Source: Myxococcus stipitatus DSM 14675 (GTDB lineage Bacteria > Myxococcota > Myxococcia > Myxococcales > Myxococcaceae). From it: 64,000 nucleotides of DNA. The stretch spans positions 620,001-684,000 of the forward strand of contig NC_020126.1 in assembly GCF_000331735.1 (NCBI RefSeq), in the 5' to 3' direction. The position numbers were made by a program, and so were the translations under genes. The notes beneath the pieces were generated by a model. The model saw only the letters and a list, made by a program, of their open reading frames with translations. It was not told the origin of the DNA and made no database searches. Below are positions 58,526 through 64,000 of the stretch, piece by piece. The stretch's first letter is position 1. Every line of letters begins with the position of its first letter.

Positions 58526-60136
58526 ATGAAGCTGGATGACCTGGTGCTGGCGTTGACCGTCTCGTTGCTCCGCGTGGAGCGGGAGCGGTGGTTGGACGTG
58601 CTGACGCGGGTGGAGACGGAGCTGGGGTCGGGGTGGACGCTGCGGCTGCTGGAGGTCCCGGGGACGTTCTCGGTGGGCGCGCGGACGCGGGAGGGGCAGG
58701 AGCTGTCGCTCGAGTCGTGGCGCGAGGTGTTGGATGGCGAGGGGCTGGTGAGTGTCCGCGCCATGGACCTGGGGGGCATGGGCCCTGGGGAGCTGCCGGA
58801 CTTCGTGTCCGCGGCCTTCGCGAACTCGGAGGCGCTGGTGCTGGACGTGCGCACGCAGCGCGGCGCGGGCCTGTATCAGCTGGAGGTGGGGTTCAGCGGC
58901 TCGTCGCTCATCACGTCGCGGCAGTTCGTGGACTTCGCGCGGGCGCAGCCGGGCGCGGAGCGGGTGATGGAGGCGCTCTCACATATCATCACGGACTCCA
59001 ATCTGATGAACCAGCGCCCCGCGGTCTCTCCGGGGCAGGTGGGGACGTACCTGGGCTCGCGCGAGGGCGCGGCGGTGTTCGACCTGGTGGGGAGTGACTT
59101 GCTGCGGGAGCTCCAGGCCGCGGTGCTGCGCGGTGGCCGGGAGGTGGTGATTGCGGAGGACTTCCGCCCCTTCTTCCAGACGTTGGACCCGGACGACTTC
59201 GAGCGGAGCCTGCTGGCGCCGGAGCGGCTGGCGGAGTTCGTTCCGTCGGACGAGCGGGTGTACCTGTCGGGGGAGGACTTCGGGCGGGACTTCGTGACGC
59301 TGGTGGAGGCGCAGCCCTTCGCGGCGGACCTCTGGAGGCGCGCGGCGGAGACCCTCAACCGGTTCCAGGGGGAGGAGTCCCCGCCGTACACGGCCGAGTC
59401 GCTGCGGGAGTTCCTGCGGACGGCGGAGGGGCCGGCGTTGCAGGGGATTCCCACGGGGAACCTGATGGAGGAGCTCCAGATGTGCTGCAAGGCGCATGGC
59501 GCGGAGCTGGTGGTCCCGGAGGGGTTGCGGGAGCGGGTGAGCGCGGCGGGGCCGACGAAGGAGGAGCGGGCGAAGGACCCGGGGTTGATTCCGGAGCGGG
59601 AGCGGCTGCGGCTGGTGCCGAATCACTCGGGCTATCAGGTGTATGTGTTCAACGCGCTGAAGGTGGCGCGGTCGCCGCTGTTGTCGCCGCGAGGGACGAC
59701 GGACACGCGCGCGGAGCTGTTGCAGGGCTTGCGGGAGGCGGAGGACTTCGCGCAGCGGAAGGGCTCGCTGTTCGCGGAGGCGTTCCGGTTGGCGCGCGTC
59801 GTGCTGGAGGGGACGGGCTTTCAGCTTCGCGAGGCGACGCCGGAGAGAATGGCGGCGGTGCGCGAGGTGTTGCGCGGGGCGGAGCTGGGGGAGCGGGCGT
59901 GGGAGGTGTTCGAGCGCCGCATGGGGTTGCTGGCGTTGTTCCAGGTGTTCCCCTCATCGGAGGAGCGATTGAGGGGGTTGGTGGCGTGCTCGGTGGCGGA
60001 TGTCTTTGGCGGGATGGGCTCGTGGAACGACGAGTTCTTCGAGTCCGACGAGGACCAGGCCTGGTACGAGCGGGTGACGCAGCGGCTGTTCCGCGCGCTG
60101 CGCGAGTATTTCGTGACGGTGGTGAACGCGAGCTGA
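58526..60136 (+). CDS. Large soluble protein, unknown
   Basis: A 536-residue protein with no signal peptide or membrane segment and no recognised family. The N-terminal 170 residues have a ferredoxin-like alternating pattern (DLVLALTVSLLRVERERWLD, TLRLLEVPGTFSVGARTREG); the middle and C-terminus are mostly helical (TAESLREFLRTAEGPALQGI, AEAFRLARVVLEGTGFQLRE). It follows the DUF1579 gene closely and converges on the cupin gene with a 4-base gap. Confidence 0.65.
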   Translation: MKLDDLVLALTVSLLRVERERWLDVLTRVETELGSGWTLRLLEVPGTFSVGARTREGQELSLESWREVLDGEGLVSVRAMDLGGMGPGELPDFVSAAFANSEALVLDVRTQRGAGLYQLEVGFSGSSLITSRQFVDFARAQPGAERVMEALSHIITDSNLMNQRPAVSPGQVGTYLGSREGAAVFDLVGSDLLRELQAAVLRGGREVVIAEDFRPFFQTLDPDDFERSLLAPERLAEFVPSDERVYLSGEDFGRDFVTLVEAQPFAADLWRRAAETLNRFQGEESPPYTAESLREFLRTAEGPALQGIPTGNLMEELQMCCKAHGAELVVPEGLRERVSAAGPTKEERAKDPGLIPERERLRLVPNHSGYQVYVFNALKVARSPLLSPRGTTDTRAELLQGLREAEDFAQRKGSLFAEAFRLARVVLEGTGFQLREATPERMAAVREVLRGAELGERAWEVFERRMGLLALFQVFPSSEERLRGLVACSVADVFGGMGSWNDEFFESDEDQAWYERVTQRLFRALREYFVTVVNAS

Positions 60137-60140
60137 GGGG

Positions 60141-60503
60141 TTACTCGTCGCGGTGGACGGTGCTGGGGGAGAAGGCGGGGAGGCAGATGGCGACGTACTC
60201 GGCGCCCTCGGGTTCGGGGGTGCTGTAGCGGACCCACTCGCCGGGCTCGCAGATGACGGACTGTCCGCCGTGGACGTCGAGGAAGCCGCTCTTGTGTTCG
60301 ACGCGGAGGACGCCCGAGAGGACGAGGGTGATCTCCTTGAACTCGGGAGTCTGGCCGGGCTCCAGCCAGCCGCCGGGGCTGGTCATGTGCGCGACGCTGA
60401 CGTCGGAGGTCTTGGTGGTGGCCTTTCCGACGTACTCATGGATGAGCTTGGGCTTGTTGCCCACGGCCGTCACACGCATGGGAGTGGGAATCAGGGTCGG
60501 CAT
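60141..60503 (-). CDS. Cupin-domain protein
   Basis: A 120-residue single-domain cupin. Cupin motif 1 is partly kept (PGQTPEFKEITLVLSGVLRV) and motif 2 reads VICEPGEWVRYSTPE, but several metal His are replaced, so metal binding is doubtful. It may be a sugar- or small-molecule-binding protein. ATG 60503 is used. It diverges from the DUF1254 gene. Confidence 0.78.
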   Translation of the reverse strand: MPTLIPTPMRVTAVGNKPKLIHEYVGKATTKTSDVSVAHMTSPGGWLEPGQTPEFKEITLVLSGVLRVEHKSGFLDVHGGQSVICEPGEWVRYSTPEPEGAEYVAICLPAFSPSTVHRDE

Positions 60504-60702
60504 GGAATGGCTCTGGGAGACTGCGGGGAAGTGCCTCGGCGAAGCAGGTTACCGCACGCGGTGCGAGCACACCCACGGTTTCCCCGCGTGTGCAGCCGGG
60601 AGCATCGGTGCGCGGTCGTGCGGTCCTCCGCCTGCTCGATGTCTCCCCTGTCTTGCACACCACGGGGCGCCGTCTCCACCTTGCCCGGGGAGAGGAAACC
60701 CC

Positions 60703-62094
60703 ATGGCCCTTCAGATTCCGACCTCCGCTCAGCACGCCTTCGAGCACTCCTTCCCCACGCCCGATACCGCTCGGAGCATCTACGACGAGCAGGACTTCCA
60801 ACGCGCCGTCGAGACCTACCGCTTCTTCTATCCCTCCGTCTCCATGGAGGGCATCTTCAACGGCAACCGCGAGGCCGGCCTCGAGGACGGCAAGGCCCTC
60901 ATGGTGCTCGCCGCGGGGCCTCGCCACCTCGCCTTCACCGCGAACTCCGACACGCCCTATGTCTCCGGTGCGCTCGACCTGAAGGCCATGGGCCCCGTCG
61001 TCATCGACCTCCCGCCCGGCCCCTACATCGCCCTCGTCAATGACCACCACCAGCGCTGGGTCGTCGACATGGGCATCCCCGGTCCCGATGCAGGCAAGGG
61101 CGGCAAGTACCTCGTCCTCCCTCCCGGCTTCTCGGGCGCCACGCCTCCCGGCCACCACGTCGCCCGCGCCCAGACGTACAAGGTCCTCATCGCCATCCGC
61201 GCGCTCCCCATCGACGGAGACGTCGCCGGCGCCCTGGCCGCGCTCCGCCAGGTGAAGGTCCACCCGCTCTCGAACCCCGCCGCCGTGCTCCCCTACGTCG
61301 ACGGCACCCCCCTCGCGCTCGATGCCACCCCGCTGCGCTGGGAGGGCAATCTCGAGTATTGGCGGCGACTCCATTCCATCATCAACGCCGAGCCCGCGCT
61401 CGAGGAGTTCCGCCCCATGTACGGCGCCCTCGCGGCGCTCGGCATCTCCAAGGGAAAGCCCTTCGCCCCCGACGAGCGCATGCGCACCGTCCTGGAGCGC
61501 GCCGCGGGCTTCGCCCTCGAACAGATGCGCGTGGAGGGCTTCGCCAGCCAGCGCCCCGACCGCGTCGTCTGGGAGGACCGTCGCTGGGAGTGGATTGGCC
61601 TCATCGTCGACGACGCCAACTTCGAGACGCCCGAGTACCTGGACCTCCAAGCCCGCGACCGCTGGTTCGTCCAGGCCATCGTCGCCTCCCCCGCCATGTT
61701 CCGACGGCAGGCGGGCGTCGGCTCCATCTACTTCCTCGCCGCACGCGACCGGCGCGGCGCCTACCTGGATGGCGGCAAGAACTACAAGCTCGTCGTCCCC
61801 CAGCCCGTCCCCGCGAAGATGTTCTGGTCCGTCACCGCCTACGACGCCAGGACGCGCTCGCAGGTGCAGACGCCCCAGGACAAGGCCGTGCTCGGCTCCC
61901 TCCAGACGCGCTTCCAGCCCGGCCCGGACGGCTCCCTCGAGCTCCGCTTCGGCCCCACCCCTCCCGCCGGCCAGGAGCAGCAGTGGATACAGACCGCCCC
62001 CGGGACAGGCTTCTTCCTCTACTTCCGAATCTACGGCCCCGAGGCCGCGAGCCTCGATGGCTCCTGGAAGCTCGAGGACGTCACGGAAGCCTGA
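60703..62094 (+). CDS. DUF1254/DUF1214 family protein
   Basis: A 463-residue protein with both halves of this family: an N-terminal DUF1254 region (AVETYRFFYPSVSMEGIFNG, FTANSDTPYVSGALDLKAMG, VIDLPPGPYIALVNDHHQRW) and a C-terminal DUF1214 region (RRGAYLDGGKNYKLVVPQPV, KMFWSVTAYDARTRSQVQTP). No signal peptide is seen, although many relatives are secreted. The reaction is not known. ATG 60703 follows GAGAGGAAA. Its end is 14 bases from the convergent GNAT gene. Confidence 0.88.
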   Translation: MALQIPTSAQHAFEHSFPTPDTARSIYDEQDFQRAVETYRFFYPSVSMEGIFNGNREAGLEDGKALMVLAAGPRHLAFTANSDTPYVSGALDLKAMGPVVIDLPPGPYIALVNDHHQRWVVDMGIPGPDAGKGGKYLVLPPGFSGATPPGHHVARAQTYKVLIAIRALPIDGDVAGALAALRQVKVHPLSNPAAVLPYVDGTPLALDATPLRWEGNLEYWRRLHSIINAEPALEEFRPMYGALAALGISKGKPFAPDERMRTVLERAAGFALEQMRVEGFASQRPDRVVWEDRRWEWIGLIVDDANFETPEYLDLQARDRWFVQAIVASPAMFRRQAGVGSIYFLAARDRRGAYLDGGKNYKLVVPQPVPAKMFWSVTAYDARTRSQVQTPQDKAVLGSLQTRFQPGPDGSLELRFGPTPPAGQEQQWIQTAPGTGFFLYFRIYGPEAASLDGSWKLEDVTEA

Positions 62095-62108
62095 CGTCGC
62101 GCCCCGCC

Positions 62109-62591
62109 TCAGAGAGGCTGATGCATCACGAGTGCATCCACGTCGCCCGCGGTCGGATGATGGAACGCGAGCGGGAGCCGCCCGACGATGGTGAAGCCCA
62201 TCGCCTGCCAGAGCTTCACCGCCCGCTCGTTCGTGCTGACGACGAAGTTGAACTGCATCGCGCGATAGCCCCGTGAGCGCGCGTGCTCCAGCGAGTGCGC
62301 GCACATGAGGCGCGCGATGCCTCGGCCCGTGGCGGCCCGGCTCGTCATGTAGCCACAGTTGCAGACGTGCTTGCCGCCACCCGCCTGGTTCGCGCGGAGG
62401 AAGTAGGTGCCGAGGATGACGCCGTCCTCCTCCGCGACGAACGTCTCCTTGTCCGGCGCCATCCAATAGGCCAACGCATCCGCTTCGCTCATGGCCGCGT
62501 CGAGCGCGTACGTCGTGCCTTCGCGAATGGTGGGGACGATGATGGCCGCGATTCCCGCGGTGTCACCCGCCTCGGCTCTCCGGATGTGCAT
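62109..62591 (-). CDS. GNAT family N-acetyltransferase
   Basis: A 160-residue acetyltransferase of the phosphinothricin/RimI-like branch: VAEEDGVILGTYFLRANQAG, YMTSRAATGRGIARLMCAHS (motif A with RGIARLM) and FVVSTNERAVKLWQAMGFTI. The acceptor is unknown. It lies 45 bases after the VOC gene on the same strand and is probably co-transcribed. Confidence 0.88.
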   Translation of the reverse strand: MHIRRAEAGDTAGIAAIIVPTIREGTTYALDAAMSEADALAYWMAPDKETFVAEEDGVILGTYFLRANQAGGGKHVCNCGYMTSRAATGRGIARLMCAHSLEHARSRGYRAMQFNFVVSTNERAVKLWQAMGFTIVGRLPLAFHHPTAGDVDALVMHQPL

Positions 62592-62636
62592 GGCGGGAGC
62601 ATACTGAACCCGCCCGGCGGGCGACGGCCGCCACCA

Positions 62637-63008
62637 CTACCGCCCGGCCGTCTGCTCTTGGAACTCCAACCGGTTCCCGAACGGGTCCGCGCTGTGGAAC
62701 CGACGAACCCCAGGCACCGAGGAGTCCCAGGTCACCACGCAATCCGCGCCATGCAGCCGCGCCCCCAGCGCCTCCAGCTCCGTGGCCCGAAAGCCGGGAT
62801 GCGCCTTCTTCGCCGGGAGAAAGGGCTCCTCCACGCCCAGATGGAGGGCGCGCCCATCGGCCAGCTCGAACCAGAGCCCGCCTCGCTTCGCCAGCTCGGG
62901 CGGCTTGGGGACCTCGCGCAGCCCCAGCAAGCCGCCGTAGAACGCCCGCGCCCGAGGCTCCTCGCCCCGAGGCATCGCGAGCTGGATGTGATCAATCCCT
63001 TGAATCAT
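62637..63008 (-). CDS. VOC family (glyoxalase/bleomycin-resistance fold) protein
   Basis: A 123-residue single VOC module. IDHIQLAMPRG gives the first metal His (residue 7), YGGLLGLREVPKPPELAKRG the middle, and FHSADPFGNRLEFQE the terminal Glu. Members are lyases, dioxygenases or resistance proteins; this one cannot be assigned further. It is the first gene of a two-gene unit with GNAT and diverges from the DUF2135 gene. Confidence 0.87.
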   Translation of the reverse strand: MIQGIDHIQLAMPRGEEPRARAFYGGLLGLREVPKPPELAKRGGLWFELADGRALHLGVEEPFLPAKKAHPGFRATELEALGARLHGADCVVTWDSSVPGVRRFHSADPFGNRLEFQEQTAGR

Positions 63009-63247
63009 GTCCTGCCCCCCTGTCTCGAATCCCGAGTCTGGCGGGACTCTAATCGCGGCAGTCCGCCCTCGCCCTGCCTTCCACGACGTGGCTCACGGCC
63101 CACGGAGGGCCCCTCACCCGGCCGTGATTTCGCGGGGTTCCGCTCCTATTGACGATTGGCAGGCGACTTGAAAAGGAAGGTGTATCGGGCGCAGTCTGGC
63201 CCACTCCGGCCCCCGAGCTGGACCCCTTTCTCCTTCAAGGAAGCGCG

Positions 63248-64000
63248 ATGCTTTCCGTCATCCTTGCCCTGCTGCTGTCGCAGACGCCGCCTGCCGCCAA
63301 CCCGCGCCAGCAGGGCGTCCCCATCGGGAAGGGCAAGACGCTGCCCACCGTGAAGCTCAGTGCCCCCACCGGAGGCTGGACGGTGGACCGGATGCTGCTC
63401 GTCGAGGGCACCCTCAGCGACAACACCATCGACCCGGTGGTTGTCTCCATCAACGGCGACCGCTACCTGATGCGCACCTTCAACGGGCGCTTCAGCCGCA
63501 AGTTCCCCGCGGGCAGCGGCAAGAACATCGTCACGGTGATGGCCACCAACCAGGCCGGCACCGCGCGCGCGCAGGCCACCAGCTACGCGCAGATTCCGCC
63601 CGTCCCCTTCAAGGTCATCCTCACCAGCGACACGGACGGCGTGTACACGGACCTGCACGTCTACGAGCCCACCGACACGAGCGTGAAGGACTCCGCGCTG
63701 CAGATCTCCTCCATGGCGCACGTGTACTGGGCGGAGACGTCCAGCCCGTCGGGCGGCACGTTCTTCCTCAACTCGCAGGGCGGTGACTTCGACCAGCCCG
63801 CGTATGGCCCGTACCTCTACATCCACCGCGCGCCCCCCAAGGGCGTCTACCTGGTGGCGACCAACTACTGGCCCAGCGGCGACAAGGCCCACACCCTGGC
63901 CACGCTCAACCTCGCGCTCTTCGAGGGCACCCCGAACGAGGTCCGCCGCATGGTGCGCATCCCCCTGGCGACGCCGGGGACCACGCGTGTCCTCGCGTGG
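63248..64000 (+). CDS. DUF2135 family protein, 3' end missing
   Basis: The first 251 residues of a secreted protein. A short signal peptide ([17 protein letters not shown]) is followed by a beta domain ([40 protein letters not shown]) and then DUF2135 ([40 protein letters not shown]). DUF2135 proteins (YfaP-like) are secreted and usually lie with alpha-2-macroglobulin or von Willebrand-type partners; none is visible yet. ATG 63248 follows AAGGAAG. The gene runs off the right edge. Confidence 0.82.
   Translation, partial: MLSVILALLLSQTPPAANPRQQGVPIGKGKTLPTVKLSAPTGGWTVDRMLLVEGTLSDNTIDPVVVSINGDRYLMRTFNGRFSRKFPAGSGKNIVTVMATNQAGTARAQATSYAQIPPVPFKVILTSDTDGVYTDLHVYEPTDTSVKDSALQISSMAHVYWAETSSPSGGTFFLNSQGGDFDQPAYGPYLYIHRAPPKGVYLVATNYWPSGDKAHTLATLNLALFEGTPNEVRRMVRIPLATPGTTRVLAW

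Noticed and set aside
60436-62466. Reverse open frame of 676 codons opposite DUF1254
   Set aside because: Antisense shadow of a recognised family gene.
63156-63172. Second sigma-54 promoter before the DUF2135 gene
   Set aside because: TTGGCAGG-CGAC-TTGAA keeps the -24 part, but the -12 GC is replaced by GA, a position that is nearly invariant.

Overview
The window is high-GC bacterial DNA with strong G/C third-position bias, frequent GTG/TTG starts and many acylated envelope proteins. It reads as a chromosome segment of a myxobacterium, most likely Myxococcaceae (Myxococcus/Corallococcus group). The main reasons are a DUF2378 protein (a paralogous family known mainly from Myxococcus), a cytosolic Ser/Thr kinase with a PEGA tail, Asp/Gly-rich linkers in secreted proteins, three tandem M57 metalloproteases and a sigma-54-type promoter. 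This assignment is inference from gene content. I saw no rRNA, tRNA, CRISPR array, insertion sequence, phage module or integrase. About 50 protein genes are supported, two of them cut by the window edges.

Layout. 0-10.3 kb: the 3' end of a 4-alpha-glucanotransferase gene (malQ), an AMIN-like lipoprotein, a secreted DUF1028 protein, a PLP aminotransferase, a membrane carrier of the ATP/ADP-translocase type, a Tat-exported epimerase-like protein, a SHOCT protein and a large lipoprotein. 10.3-19.6 kb: a small unknown gene diverging from a giant gene that joins topoisomerase III and RecQ helicase in one 1,613-residue chain, then a metallo-beta-lactamase-fold hydrolase and a cardiolipin-synthase-type phospholipase D enzyme. 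19.6-24.4 kb: a regulatory region with a good sigma-54 promoter match, three tandem M57 metalloprotease lipoproteins, a DUF5335 protein and a ClpX-like unfoldase without the zinc domain. 24.7-30 kb: treZ, an M20 peptidase and a type-B carboxylesterase. 30-36 kb: a PEGA-tailed Ser/Thr kinase, an ABC-2 exporter, a small lipoprotein and ettA. 36-40.3 kb: a Cys-rich lipoprotein with a decayed copy of its 3' half beside it, a LysM/cysteine-peptidase-like protein and a pair of overlapping bacterial PH-domain membrane proteins. 40.5-45.3 kb: a GNAT, double-GNAT and ATP-grasp cluster convergent with an esterase-DUF2378 pair, plus one very small gene. 45.5-52.4 kb: an apparent operon of an outer-membrane barrel with a helix-hairpin-helix-like segment, a triple lamin-tail-domain lipoprotein and a thermonuclease lipoprotein, then a multi-PAS histidine kinase. 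52.5-64 kb: mostly small metabolic, membrane or unknown genes, including an ArsC-like phosphatase-fold protein, a DUF4173 membrane protein, a TonB-like protein, a PilT/GspE-like ATPase with an altered Walker A motif, DUF1579, DUF1254, GNAT, VOC and DUF2135 proteins.

How genes may work together. MalQ and TreZ both act on alpha-1,4-glucans, though they lie 23 kb apart. The three M57 proteases look like one sigma-54-driven secreted lytic set bounded by a shared hairpin sequence. The topoisomerase III-RecQ chain would place a double-Holliday-junction dissolution pair in a single protein. The 45.5-49.9 kb operon looks like a cell-surface nucleic-acid handling unit and is, with the fusion and the GNAT/ATP-grasp cluster, the best place to look for something undescribed.
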